From UBA11606 sp965243715 (GTDB lineage: Bacteria; Actinomycetota; Acidimicrobiia; Acidimicrobiales; Aldehydirespiratoraceae), in the NCBI GenBank assembly GCA_965243715.1, contig CBDEVU010000017.1, positions 434,001 through 498,000 on the forward strand: 64,000 nt of DNA. Direction: 5' to 3'. The position numbers and the translations under genes were made by a program. Below, in pieces: positions 48,156 through 57,848 of the stretch; positions within the stretch are counted from its first letter, which is position 1; each line of letters begins with the position of its first letter. Under the pieces are notes generated by a model. The model did not search any database and was not told where the DNA came from. It saw nothing but the letters and a program-made list of their open reading frames with translations.

Positions 48156-49262
48156 ATGTTTGAATCATCGCATCGGAAGTTGAGCAACCTGTTGCCGGTC
48201 GGGCTTTCACGGCCGGAGTTGATTGCCACCCTCGCCGAGTGTCACCGCCTCGCAAAGCACTCCGAGGAGCGCTGCCTTGCCTACACCGCAGCCATCGACG
48301 CCCTCGACGACCACGGACCCGACGCAGCTACCGTCACTCGTGATCTGACCCACCGCTCGGCACGCCAAGCCAAGCAAGTCGCCGACACTGCAACCCAGTT
48401 GGCGTCTATGCCACTCATGGCCGCCGCGCTGGCCCGGGGCGAGATCGGCACCGAACATGTTGTGGCCGCGGCCGATGCGGCTAAGCGGGTGTCGCCGGAG
48501 GAGGCTGACCAACTCGTTGATGATGCGGTTGCGGTGCCGGCGGATCTTTTCTTGAAACGAACCCGGCAATGGATCGGCCAGCACGAAACCGCCGACGAAA
48601 TCGAGGATCGTTACCAGCGGCAACGCTCACAACGTGAAGCTAGGTGGGGCGTGGGCAATGATCGCATGCTGCACCTCCACGCCGTGCTTGATCCGGTTAG
48701 CGGCCGTGAGTTGGTAGCGGCGCTTGATCGTCGAGTTGATGTCCTATGGCGAGCCGATGGTGGCCGCGACGGGAACCCCCGACGATGTTCGCTCTCCCCG
48801 CCAACGCCGAGCCGATGCACTGCGTTGAGTTGGTGACCACGGAATCGTCTGGGAATGGCCTGTGTGCATCCCAAACACATGGTGATCATGCACCTCGACA
48901 TAGCCAACGGCACCGCCGAGTTCACCGACCACGAACCAGTACCCGCCTCGGTACTTGCTGAGTTGGGACCCAAAGCCGAAGTTGTTGGCATGGTCTACAA
49001 CGGTGAGGGCCAACCGCTGCACCTCGGCCGAACCGTTCGCCTGGCCAGCCGAGCGCAATGGATCGCACTCATCGACCGCGACCGAGGCTGCCAACGCTGC
49101 GGAGACCCACCATCACGCTGCGACGCCCACCATGTCCACGAATACTCCGCCGGTGGAGCGACCAACATCGACAACCTCGAACTCGACTGCCACGGCGACC
49201 ATGCACTGATCCACCAACACGGCTTCGATCCCCGACGACAGCCTGCTAACCGGGGAGGCTAA
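48156..49262 (+). pseudogene. DUF222/HNH endonuclease copy 1, with three one-base insertions
   Basis: Starts at ATG 48156 (MFESSHRKLSNLLPVGLSRP) and is almost identical to copies 2 and 3. Compared with them it has three extra bases, near 48769, 48821 and 48857. The frame is lost between these points and then regained, so the HNH part (CDAHHVHEYSAGGATNIDNL) is again in the starting frame up to the TAA at 49260-49262. Translated literally, the protein stops at 48836. DUF222 N-terminal domain and C-terminal HNH domain are both recognisable. Confidence 0.8.
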
Positions 49263-49284
49263 TGATAATGTCATACCCTTTGAT

Positions 49285-49290
49285 TATATT
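49285..49290 (+). promoter_or_regulatory. -10 box of DUF222 copy 2
   Basis: TATATT with six bases to the ATG. The surrounding sequence matches the remnant copy 0 and differs from the promoters of copies 1 and 3. Confidence 0.55.
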
Positions 49291-49296
49291 CTAACT

Positions 49297-50405
49297 ATGT
49301 TTGAATCATCGCATCGGAAGTTGAGTAACCTGTTGCCGGTCGGGCTTTCACGGCCGGAGTTGATTGCCACCCTCGCCGAGTGCCACCGCCTCGCAAAGCA
49401 CTCCGAGGAGCGCTGCTTGGCCTACACCGCAGCCATCGACGCCCTCGACGACCATGGAGCCGACGCAGCTACCGTCACCCGTGACCTGACCCACCGCTCA
49501 GCACGCCAAGCCAAACAAGTCGCCGACACTGCTACTCAGTTGGCGTCTATGCCACTTATGGCAGCCGCGTTGGCTAGGGGCGAGATCGGCACCGAACATG
49601 TTGTGGCCGCGGCCAACGCCGCTAAGCAGGTGTCGCCAGGGGAGGCTGACCAACTCGTTGATGATGCGGTTGCGGTGCCGGCGGATCTTTTCTTGAAACG
49701 AACCCGGCAATGGATCGGCCAACACGAAACCGCCGACGAGATCGAGGATCGCTACCAACGGCAACGCTCACAACGTGAAGCGCGGTGGGGCGTGGGCAAC
49801 GATCGCATGCTGCACCTTCATGCCGTGCTTGATCCGGTTAGCGGCCGCGAACTAGTAGCGGCACTCGATCGCCAAGTTGATTTTCTATGGCGAGCCGATG
49901 GCGGCCGCGAAGGAACTCCCGACGATGTTCGCTCACCCCGCCAACGCCGAGCCGACGCACTCGTCGAGTCGGTGACCACCGAATCGGCTGGGAATGGCCG
50001 GGTGCATCCCAAACACATGGTGATAATGCACCTCGACATAGCCAGCGGCACCGCCGAATTCACCGACCACGAACCAGTACCCGCGTCGGTACTTGCTGAG
50101 TTGGGGCCCAAAGCCGAAGTTGTTGGCATGGTCTACGACAGGTAAGGGCCAACCGCTACACCTCGGCCGAACCGTTCGGCTGGCCAGTCGAGCGCAATGG
50201 ATCGCACTCATCGACCGCGACCGGGGATGCCTACGGTGCGGTGACCGACCCGTCACGCTGCGATGCCCACCACGTTCACGAATACTCCACCGGTGGAGCA
50301 ACCAACATCGACAACCTCGAACTCGACTGCCACGGCGACCATGCCCTGATCCACCAACACGGCTTCGACCCCCGACGACAGCCTGCAAAACGGGGGGCGG
50401 GCTAA
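49297..50405 (+). pseudogene. DUF222/HNH endonuclease copy 2, with two one-base insertions
   Basis: Near-identical to copy 3 over its full length. One extra base near 50140 (CAGGTAAG where copy 3 has CAGTAAG) stops the frame at 50145 after 282 codons. A second near 50245 moves it again, after which CDAHHVHEYSTGGATN and the rest of the HNH domain continue to the TAA at 50403-50405. The DUF222 half is intact, so a truncated protein without the nuclease would be made if the sequence is correct. Confidence 0.8.
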
Positions 50406-50500
50406 TGGGCGGTAGGGGTCGGGCGGTTCGGCAGTCCAGTGTGGATAAACAATTCGAACATTTCTCCGCTAATACTGGCAGTAATGTCACAGGGCTTGTT

Positions 50501-50506
50501 TATAGT
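50501..50506 (+). promoter_or_regulatory. -10 box of DUF222 copy 3
   Basis: TATAGT with six bases to the ATG; sequence upstream (from about 50415) matches that of copy 1. A GGAGG lies only two bases before the ATG, too near to act as a normal ribosome site. Confidence 0.6.
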
Positions 50507-50512
50507 GGAGGT

Positions 50513-51619
50513 ATGTTTGAATCATCGCATCGGAAGTTGAGCAACCTGTTGCCGGTCGGGCTTTCACGGCCGGAGTTGATTGCCACCCTCGCCGAGTGTC
50601 ACCGCCTCGCAAAACACTCCGAAGAGCGCTGCCTTGCCTACACCGCAGCCATCGACGCCCTCGACGACCACGGACCCGACGCAGCCACCGTCACACGTGA
50701 TCTGACCCACCGCTCGGCTCGCCAAGCCAAGCAAGTCGCCGACACTGCAACGCAGTTGGCGTCTATGCCACTTATGGCCGCCGCGCTGGCCCGGGGCGAG
50801 ATCGGCACTGAACATGTTGTGGCCGCGGCCGATGCGGCTAAGCGGGTGTCGCCGGAGGAGGCTGACCAACTCGTTGATGATGCGGTTGCGGTGCCGGCGG
50901 ATCTTTTCTTGAAACGAACCCGGCAATGGATCGGCCAACACGAAACCGGCGATGAGATTGAGGATCGTTACCAGCGGCAACGCTCACAACGTGAAGCTAG
51001 GTGGGGCGTGGGCAATGATCGCATGCTGCACCTCCATGCCGTGCTTGATCCGGTTAGCGGCCGTGAGTTGGTAGCGGCACTCGACCGCCGAGTTGATGTC
51101 CTATGGCGAACCGATGGCGGCCGCGAGGGAACCCCCGACGATGTTCGCTCTCCCCGCCAACGCCGAGCCGATGCGCTGCTTGAGTTGGTGACCACGGAAT
51201 CGTCTGGGAATGGCCGGGTGCATCCCAAACACATGGTGATCATGCACCTCGACCTAGCCAGCGGCACCGCCGAATTCACCGACCACGAACCAGTACCCGC
51301 CTCGGTACTTGCTGAGTTGGGGCCCAAAGCCGAAGTTGTTGGCATGATCTACGACAGTAAGGGCCAACCGCTGCACCTCGGCCGAACAGTTCGCCTGGCC
51401 AGTCGAGCGCAATGGATCGCTCTCATCGACCGAGATCGAGGATGCCTACGGTGCGGAGCCGACCCGTCACGCTGTGATGCCCACCACGTTCACGAATATT
51501 CCACCGGTGGGGCTACCGACATCGACAACCTCGAACTCAACTGCCACGGCGACCACGCACTGATCCACCAACACGGCTTCGACCCCCGACGAACGCCCAC
51601 GAACCCGAGGGCTGGCTAA
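50513..51619 (+). CDS. DUF222/HNH endonuclease copy 3, intact
   Basis: The only full-length uninterrupted member of the array, 368 residues from ATG 50513. A longer open frame reaches back to 50093, but that part is the shifted 3' end of copy 2. DUF222 region: HSEERCLAYTAAIDALDDHG near residue 33 and GEIGTEHVVAAADAAKRVSP near 100. HNH region near 310-345: CLRCGADPSRCDAHHVHEYS, then GGATDIDNLEL and CHGDHALIHQH. Predicted metal-dependent endonuclease; biological role of this family is not established. It may be the source copy for the others. Confidence 0.88.
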   Translation: MFESSHRKLSNLLPVGLSRPELIATLAECHRLAKHSEERCLAYTAAIDALDDHGPDAATVTRDLTHRSARQAKQVADTATQLASMPLMAAALARGEIGTEHVVAAADAAKRVSPEEADQLVDDAVAVPADLFLKRTRQWIGQHETGDEIEDRYQRQRSQREARWGVGNDRMLHLHAVLDPVSGRELVAALDRRVDVLWRTDGGREGTPDDVRSPRQRRADALLELVTTESSGNGRVHPKHMVIMHLDLASGTAEFTDHEPVPASVLAELGPKAEVVGMIYDSKGQPLHLGRTVRLASRAQWIALIDRDRGCLRCGADPSRCDAHHVHEYSTGGATDIDNLELNCHGDHALIHQHGFDPRRTPTNPRAG

Positions 51620-51654
51620 TGGGCGGCGGGGGGGCGGGCTAATGGGGGGGAAGG

Positions 51655-51770
51655 CGGGCGGCTTGGCCAGCCGAGCGCAATGGATTATTCTCATCGGCCG
51701 AGATCGAGGATGCCAGCGCTGCGACGCCCACCACCTCCACGAACACTCCACCGGCGGGGTGGCGATTCCG
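51655..51770 (+). pseudogene. 3' fragment of another DUF222/HNH copy
   Basis: About 115 bp matching the HNH part of the array genes (LASRAQWIILIGRDRGCQRC then DAHHLHEHSTGG), with six codons missing between the cysteine motif and the histidines. There is no start or upstream half. It lies between copy 3 and the 3' end of polA. Confidence 0.75.
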
Positions 51771-51800
51771 ATTATCCCTGATCTGGTCCCTACCCGTAGC

Positions 51801-54461
51801 TCAACCTTTAGCGTCGGCCCAGGTGGGGCCAACGTTGAGATTGACCTCCAAGGGCACCCGCAGGTCGAAAGCGCCGCGCATGGTCTCTATAGTGAGCGCC
51901 TTCGCTCGGTCGAGTTCCGCGGTTGGGGCCTCCACGATGATCTCATCATGGACTTGCAACACGATGCGACTGTGGAGTCCTTCTTCTTCTAACGCTTTAT
52001 CCAGTCGCACCAGCGCCACCTTGAAGATGTCGGCGGCGAGCCCCTGAAGGCCGGAGTTCATCGCCTGACGTTCAGCGGTCTGGCGAACCCGTCGGTTGCC
52101 GGAGGCCAGTTCGGGGATCGGACGACGACGCCCGAATAGGGTTTCGGTATAGCCGCGATGACGGGCCTCGGCGACCGTTGCGTCCATGTACGCCCGCACC
52201 GACGGGAAGGCAGCGAAGTAGTTCTCTAGGATCTCCTTGGCATCGACGAAAGCAATATTGAATCTCACCGCCAGACCGTAGGCTTCCATGCCGTAAACCA
52301 GTCCGTAGGAGATCATCTTGGCTTTCGAACGTTGTTCGTACTTCACGTCGCCGGGGGCCACACCAAAGACCTTCGCCGCGGTGGCGGTATGAATGTCTTC
52401 GCCCGCCTCGAACGCCTCGATAAGCCCCTCATCGTGGCTGAGATGAGCGATACAACGAAGTTCGATCTGGTTGTAGTCGGCCACTAACAACATATGATCC
52501 GGCGGAGCCACGAACGCGGTACGAAAAACCCGGCCTCGCTCCGAGCGCACCGGAATATTGTGCAGGTTGGGGGCGTCCGAGCTGAGCCGCCCAGTCCGCG
52601 CCACGGTCTGGTTGAACGTGGCTCGGATCCGATCGCCGGGCCCCACCTCAGCCAAAAGACCCTCGCCGTAGGTCGAATACAGCTTCTGCACCTCGCGGTA
52701 CTCGAAGACGTCTTCGATGATGGGATGTTCACCCCGCAACTTCTCCAGCGTCTGAACCCCGGTACTAAAACCGGTCTTCGTCTTTTGCTGCGGGGGTAGC
52801 CCGAGTTCCTCGAACAGCACCTCTGCTAGTTGTTTGGACGAGTTGACGTTGAACTCGTGACCGGCGTGCTCGACTACCCGAGCCCACATCTGCACGGTGG
52901 CAGCAGCGAGTTCGTCACGGATGCGCGAGAGGGCTTCGCGATCGACGCCGATGCCCCGGTGCTCCATACGGGCCAGCACTCGCACAAGCGGCACTTCGAG
53001 ATCATCGTGCAGTTCGACCAAACCCTGAGCACTCATGGCCTCGTGCAAAGGACCAAGCAGGCGATCTACCGCCAAAGCGGCGTGGGTCGAGTCAAGAGCG
53101 GCGCGGTCCTGATCGCCACCGGATAGATCGAGTTGGCCTTCGTCCGCCTCGGCGTTGGGCAGCACTTGTCCGACGTGGCGCCAGAGGAGGTCGCCGAGTT
53201 CGTAACGATTACCGGTTGAGTCAAGGAGGTAAGCGGCCAGACGCGTGTCGTGGGTGAGGCTACGAACATCGACGTCGTAAACGAGCAGTTGCCGCAGGGC
53301 GAACTTGGCGCCGTGCATCGCAATGGGGCGACCCTCGGCGCCGACGAGTTGCCGCAGAGCATCGAGCACCGCTGCATCCAACAGCACCCGGCCCGCAATG
53401 AACCCGACCTCCCCTGCCGCGCCGTTGACCACGAACGCCAAGCCGTGTTCGACCCCGGCGGCGGGTACCGCGATGGCTAGGGGGTCGGTGCCGGTCGCGG
53501 CGACGGTCAAGGCGGTGACCGCCGCCGCGGCCGTGTCGTAGCCGGTGACCAAAACGTCGATAACTTCCGCCGGGTCGTCGGGGACCGTTCCCCCCAGGAT
53601 CGGCACGAGACGGTCCCATAACGAGCGAAACTCCAGTAAATCAAACAGCTTCTTTATCTCGTCGGGGTCGGGATCGCCCGTCTCTAGGCCAGCCAACGGC
53701 ACCGGGAGGTCGACATCGCGGATGAGCCTCATCATCTCCACGTTGTGGCGGACGTTTGCTTCGTGGGCAGCCAGATTTTCGCGCAGTTTCGGGGAGAGTT
53801 CGCCAAGCGCGGCGTAGATGCCATCGATGCCGCCACGCTCGTTTATTAATTTGGCCGCCGTTTTTTCACCCACGCCGGGAACGCCAGGAAGGTTGTCGGA
53901 AGGGTCGCCTCGCAGCGCAGCGTATTGCACATAGTCGACCGGTTTCACCCCAGTCCGCTCAAGGATTCCCGCCTCGTCGTAGAAGGCGTAGTCGCTCACC
54001 CCTCGCTTGTTGTAGAGCACCTTGACGTGAGGATCTTCGACTAGTTGGTAACTGTCGCGGTCGCCGGTAACGACAATGACATCGTCCCCGCGATCTCGAG
54101 CCTGGGTAGCCAGCGTGGCGATGATGTCGTCAGCTTCGAAGCCAGCTAGATCGATGGACGCAATGGCCACGGCTTCGAGGACCTCCCGCACTATCCCCAA
54201 CTGCTGGATCAAAATATCGGGCGGTGATTCTCGCTGGGCCTTGTAAGTAGGGGTCATCCGGTGGCGAAATGTCGGTTCTGGTCGATCGAAAGCCACGGCA
54301 ACCACGTCGGGTTGGTGATCGGTCAGCAAGTTAATGAGCATCGAAGTGAACCCGAACACTGCGTTGGTGACCTGCCCCGAAGCCGTAGCCATCTCGGTGG
54401 GCAGGGCAAAAAACGCTCGGTAGGTGAGCGAGTTGCCGTCGATGAGCATCACGGTGGCCAT
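51801..54461 (-). CDS. polA: DNA polymerase I
   Basis: An intact 886-residue enzyme. The 5' nuclease domain covers about residues 1-290 (MLIDGNSLTYRAFFALP near the start, VTGDRDSYQLVED near 130, GVPGVGEKTAAKLI near 195). The middle region shows no DxE motif, so proofreading is probably absent, as in mycobacterial PolA. The polymerase domain has motif A DYNQIELRCIAHLSHDEGLI near 655, motif B RSKAKMISYGLVYG near 705 and motif C VQVHDEI near 845. It fills gaps in repair and removes Okazaki primers. Start is ATG 54461. It is followed upstream by the ANTAR regulator gene, a pairing also known near polA in mycobacteria. Confidence 0.97.
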   Translation of the reverse strand: MATVMLIDGNSLTYRAFFALPTEMATASGQVTNAVFGFTSMLINLLTDHQPDVVAVAFDRPEPTFRHRMTPTYKAQRESPPDILIQQLGIVREVLEAVAIASIDLAGFEADDIIATLATQARDRGDDVIVVTGDRDSYQLVEDPHVKVLYNKRGVSDYAFYDEAGILERTGVKPVDYVQYAALRGDPSDNLPGVPGVGEKTAAKLINERGGIDGIYAALGELSPKLRENLAAHEANVRHNVEMMRLIRDVDLPVPLAGLETGDPDPDEIKKLFDLLEFRSLWDRLVPILGGTVPDDPAEVIDVLVTGYDTAAAAVTALTVAATGTDPLAIAVPAAGVEHGLAFVVNGAAGEVGFIAGRVLLDAAVLDALRQLVGAEGRPIAMHGAKFALRQLLVYDVDVRSLTHDTRLAAYLLDSTGNRYELGDLLWRHVGQVLPNAEADEGQLDLSGGDQDRAALDSTHAALAVDRLLGPLHEAMSAQGLVELHDDLEVPLVRVLARMEHRGIGVDREALSRIRDELAAATVQMWARVVEHAGHEFNVNSSKQLAEVLFEELGLPPQQKTKTGFSTGVQTLEKLRGEHPIIEDVFEYREVQKLYSTYGEGLLAEVGPGDRIRATFNQTVARTGRLSSDAPNLHNIPVRSERGRVFRTAFVAPPDHMLLVADYNQIELRCIAHLSHDEGLIEAFEAGEDIHTATAAKVFGVAPGDVKYEQRSKAKMISYGLVYGMEAYGLAVRFNIAFVDAKEILENYFAAFPSVRAYMDATVAEARHRGYTETLFGRRRPIPELASGNRRVRQTAERQAMNSGLQGLAADIFKVALVRLDKALEEEGLHSRIVLQVHDEIIVEAPTAELDRAKALTIETMRGAFDLRVPLEVNLNVGPTWADAKG

Positions 54462-54472
54462 AGCCGTTGACC

Positions 54473-55087
54473 CTAACCTCTGGGACTAATGCCTTGGCCC
54501 ACCGCAACCATCTCCGCGACCACCTCTGCCGCGACATCGGCCATGCGTCGCCGGTTCGACATGGCTTCTCGCTGCAGCCAACGAAAAGCCTCCCCCTCGG
54601 TCAACTCGTGCTTGGCGATCAGGTGCGCCTTGGCTCGATCAACCAGTTTTCGCTGATCGAAGCGAGATTCGAGATCGACCACCCTAGCCGCGGCCACCTC
54701 CGCCTCCTGGCGCCGGGCCCGGGCGAGTTCCAGCGCGGCCACCAAGTCGGCTCGCTGATAGGGCTTCACAAGGTAAGCCATGGCGCCCGCCTCGCTGGCC
54801 TCATCGATAAACGAGCGCTGACTGAACGCGGTCAGCAACACCACCGCCGCCCGGCACGTCCCCCGCACGGCGCGGGCTACTTCCAGACCGGTCCGGCCCG
54901 GCATTTTGATATCGAGCAGGGCCACGTCGGGGTCGTGACTGGTAATCAACTCCACCGCTTCGTCGCCCCGGCCGCAATCAGCTACCACGTCGTAGCCTTC
55001 GCCACGCAGCATCTCCACCAGATCAAGGCGGATAATGGCCTCATCTTCGGCTACGACCACCGAAGGCCGAACCCGGGGTGCGCTCAT
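54473..55087 (-). CDS. pdtaR: ANTAR-domain response regulator (PdtaR type)
   Basis: A 204-residue two-domain protein. The receiver domain (VVVAEDEAIIRLDLVEML near residue 10; phospho-acceptor Asp59 in ALLDIKMPG; conserved Lys in LVKPYQ near 110) is followed by a coiled linker and an ANTAR RNA-binding domain (LVDRAKAHLIAKHELTEGEA, then AFRWLQREAMSNRRRM). When phosphorylated it binds RNA hairpins to prevent termination (family knowledge). In mycobacteria its partner kinase is PdtaS; none is adjacent here. ATG 55087 overlaps the stop of the coiled-coil gene. Confidence 0.92.
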   Translation of the reverse strand: MSAPRVRPSVVVAEDEAIIRLDLVEMLRGEGYDVVADCGRGDEAVELITSHDPDVALLDIKMPGRTGLEVARAVRGTCRAAVVLLTAFSQRSFIDEASEAGAMAYLVKPYQRADLVAALELARARRQEAEVAAARVVDLESRFDQRKLVDRAKAHLIAKHELTEGEAFRWLQREAMSNRRRMADVAAEVVAEMVAVGQGISPRG

Positions 55088-55371
55088 AAACTGGTGAGCT
55101 GGTCGAGGAGTCGATCCTGTTCGGCTTCGAGTAAATCAAGTTTTTCGGCCAGTTTCGCCCGGTGCTTGCGGAGTCGGTCGGCGTGACGGCTGGCTTTGCG
55201 ATGCTCCCGGTCGGCGAGCGGTGTTTCGGATACCAGAGCACGAACGCGGGCAGCATCGGCTTCGTCGACGAGACGGATCAACTGGTGGTCGGTGACCTGC
55301 AGGTCGTCACGAACGGAGCGGAGTTGCTCGCTTACCGCCCGGAGGCGTCGTTCGATCTGGGCACGAGACAT
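55084..55371 (-). CDS. Small coiled-coil protein upstream of pdtaR
   Basis: A 95-residue charged protein from ATG 55371 (MSRAQIERRLRAVSEQLRS); the longer frame would cross the start of the promoter region and adds an unlikely Arg/Ser-rich tail. Almost the entire protein is predicted coiled coil with heptads (LRSVRDDLQVTDHQLIRLVD, then LAEKLDLLEAEQDRLLDQL). No enzymatic motif. The stop overlaps the pdtaR start (ATGA), so the two are cotranslated; it may modulate the regulator, but no function is known. Confidence 0.75.
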   Translation of the reverse strand: MSRAQIERRLRAVSEQLRSVRDDLQVTDHQLIRLVDEADAARVRALVSETPLADREHRKASRHADRLRKHRAKLAEKLDLLEAEQDRLLDQLTSL

Positions 55372-55385
55372 CAGGGCGAGCGTAC

Positions 55386-56840
55386 CTAACCCGGCGGCGT
55401 TTCGATAAGGGCGTATAGGTCGTCGGCCGCTGCTTCGAGATGAGAAATAAGGTCCCAAATATCGGGAACAAGGTCGCGGCAGCCAATGAGGCCGAAATCA
55501 AGCGCCCCGTTGTAGGACTGCAGTGTCATGTTAAGCCCTACCCCGTCGTGGATGGTGGAAACCGGGTAGCACGCGGCGAGGCGACAACCCGCCGTATAGA
55601 GCGGAAACTGGGGACCGGGCACGTTCGAGATCACCACGTTGTACGGCAGATCGACCCACGATCGAGCAGCGGCTCGGGCGATCGTGCGAGCGGCCCGCGC
55701 GGCAACGGCGGGCGGCGAGAATTGAGCGAAGTCCTGCAACAGAGTGGCCGGAATGGCCAAGTGGGCTTCCTTGGCGACCTTCATCGTGTCGTGGACCGCG
55801 CCGACGCGTGCGCCTAGGTCCTCTATATCGGTGTGAAGGGAGGCGGTCATGCTAGCGATCTGGTTACCGCCATCGCCTAGTTGTTCTTTGGTCCGCACCG
55901 ATACCGGCACCATCGCCACTAACGATTTCTCCGGCAACTCGTCACGCTCGAGCAAGTAACGGCGCAGGGTTTCAGAACACAGCGTCATCACCACATCGTT
56001 GAGCGTGACCCCAAACGACGTCTTGATGGCTTTGACGCGGGCCAAGGGGATGGAGGTGTAGGCGAAACGGCGGTGCGGACCGATCGCCGCGTTGAACGAA
56101 ACCCGCGGCGGCAGGGTGGGGGCCATCGAAAGCATCGACCGGTCGAAATCGCCTTGGCGGACCTTCCTAAGTTGAGGTTTTAGTTCGGGCAGGCCCAACG
56201 ATCGAGCCACGGCAGAAACGTTACGCACGCCGTCGCGCAGGAGTCGGATTCCTTTGGCGGGCTTGGTCGCGACCGAAACTAGGCCCCGGCCCAACATTTC
56301 GAAATCGGAGGGTTGAGCCTCGGGGATCCACGGCTGGTCCGGCGGTTCGATCACCCGGGGAGTGATGTCGGGATCGAGCAGGTTGGTCAAAATCTCCGCC
56401 CCGGAGATGCCATCAATCGCACAGTGGTGAAACTTGTTAAGGTGAGCGACGCGGCCGTCGGCGAGCCCTTCCACCATGTAGTACTCCCAGAGCGGACGGC
56501 TACGGTCGAGGGGACGAGCCACGATACGTTCGACTTGGGCGGCGAGTTGGGTTTCGTTGCCTGGCGCCGGAAGCCCGATGTGGCGGAGGTGGAAATCAAG
56601 GTCGAAGTCGGGGTCCTCGATCCAGTACGGTTGGTCGAGCCCGAACGGCACCTCGACTAGCCGCCGCCTGTAGGGGGCGAGGAGGTGTATGCGTTGGCTT
56701 ATAAGTTGGCGGAGTTGTTCGAACGTGCCGCCGCCGGGAACCTCGCTGGCTTCAAAGACCGCCACGCTGGAAACATGACCGTAGGTTGTGGCGCTTTCGA
56801 TATTGAGAAACGTGGCGTCGATGCCGGTGAGTTGCTGCAT
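55386..56840 (-). CDS. Wax ester synthase / diacylglycerol acyltransferase (WS/DGAT)
   Basis: A 484-residue acyltransferase starting MQQLTGIDATFLNIESAT, the usual N-terminus of the family. The catalytic motif HHCAIDG (HHxxxDG) is near residues 137-143, and FGVTLNDVVMTLCS near 265 and NVVISNVPGPQFPLY near 405 are the other conserved blocks. It makes triacylglycerol or wax esters from acyl-CoA, a storage function common in actinobacteria. It is convergent with nothing and divergent from the BREX locus, with 103 bp between. Confidence 0.92.
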   Translation of the reverse strand: MQQLTGIDATFLNIESATTYGHVSSVAVFEASEVPGGGTFEQLRQLISQRIHLLAPYRRRLVEVPFGLDQPYWIEDPDFDLDFHLRHIGLPAPGNETQLAAQVERIVARPLDRSRPLWEYYMVEGLADGRVAHLNKFHHCAIDGISGAEILTNLLDPDITPRVIEPPDQPWIPEAQPSDFEMLGRGLVSVATKPAKGIRLLRDGVRNVSAVARSLGLPELKPQLRKVRQGDFDRSMLSMAPTLPPRVSFNAAIGPHRRFAYTSIPLARVKAIKTSFGVTLNDVVMTLCSETLRRYLLERDELPEKSLVAMVPVSVRTKEQLGDGGNQIASMTASLHTDIEDLGARVGAVHDTMKVAKEAHLAIPATLLQDFAQFSPPAVAARAARTIARAAARSWVDLPYNVVISNVPGPQFPLYTAGCRLAACYPVSTIHDGVGLNMTLQSYNGALDFGLIGCRDLVPDIWDLISHLEAAADDLYALIETPPG

Positions 56841-56943
56841 TATCCACCCACTCTATCAAAATCCCGAAATTTCTCGTCGTAGCACTTTCGGGGCCGCTTC
56901 TAATGTATATAGTTGAGAACAAGCCCACGGTCGAAAAGATGGG

Positions 56944-57848
56944 ATGAACCTCAGCACCGCCCAGTTTGCGCTACTCAGCGAAGTGTCAGCCATCGCAGGA
57001 GGTTGGGCGCGCGCTGATTTCGTAGCCGAGGGCGCGCTTTTCAAGCCGTGCGTCGCTATCGACACCGTCGACCTCAAGACTGTCTGGAATCTTTCTAGCC
57101 TGCTGGCCGAACGCGACCAAGATCTCAGTCGGGCCATGCGCGGGCCCGCCGTCGAAATTAACGGCCGCCACGCCACACTTTTCTGGCCCGGCGTCACCGC
57201 ACGATAGCATCTCCGGTCCGCTAGACTCTGCCGTTGACGCCGACAAAGCTGCGGCGGTCATAGCAAGACGACTGAAGGACTTGCCTTGGGGGCATTAGCG
57301 GGCAGCACCGCCTTAGAGAAGATAGTGACGCAGGTCGTGAACGTTTCTCGGTTGGGCGAAAACAACGCCTGTGGCTGGTGGGGCACCCAATCGTTCGGGG
57401 CGGCGGGTCGGGTCATCTTGTCGCGGCATTTACCTCGCACCTGGCGCATGGCCGCGGTCGAACTCGATATCGCGGCCGCGGCGAGTCGCCACAACAACGT
57501 CATCTACCGGCCCAACGCGGTGCATCTATTCAGCGACACTTGGCCCGTGCGGCGCTGGGCCAATGCTTGGGTTTCCGAGCAAAAAACGCAAGCGTCGACT
57601 AGCTCGGCCCAGGATTATTTCGCCGGCCTCGAAAAGGCCACCGCCGAAACTCTGCTGGCAAAGTTGCCTACCCCCCCCGTCACAGCCGTTTAACTAACCG
57701 GGCCGCGGGCACAGCGATTCGAGTTGGCTCGGTTGCTCGCTCCGATTTTGGTTCCCCCGAGGCGTTACTTGCTTCGGTATTGAGTCTCGCCGCGGTCTAC
57801 GCCGATCTCGGCGATTCGTTCGCCGTGCCCTATCTCGAGGTCGAGTAG
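56944..57848 (+). CDS. brxE: BrxE-like BREX protein, broken by three homopolymer indels
   Basis: Three neighbouring open frames join into one protein of about 300 residues: MNLSTAQFALLSEVSAIAGG opens, the frame shifts in a T4 run near 57178, continues through DADKAAAVIARRLKDLPW, returns in a G5 run near 57287-57292, and moves again in a C8 run near 57671-57679, ending LGDSFAVPYLEVE at TAG 57846-57848. The central part (SRLGENNACGWWGTQSFG, then HLPRTWRMAAVEL and AVHLFS) matches my memory of BrxE proteins of type 6 BREX. The last base of its stop is the first base of the brxA GTG. Function of BrxE is unknown. Indels at homopolymers suggest sequencing error, or a contingency locus. Confidence 0.65.

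Noticed and set aside
50093..50512. 140-codon N-terminal extension of DUF222 copy 3
   Set aside because: It translates the frameshifted end of copy 2 and intergenic DNA; the shared MFESSHRK start and leaderless promoter place the real start at 50513.
56944..57693. Two separate small genes before brxA
   Set aside because: Continuous conserved-looking peptide in alternating frames, joined at homopolymers, is better explained as one brxE gene with indels.
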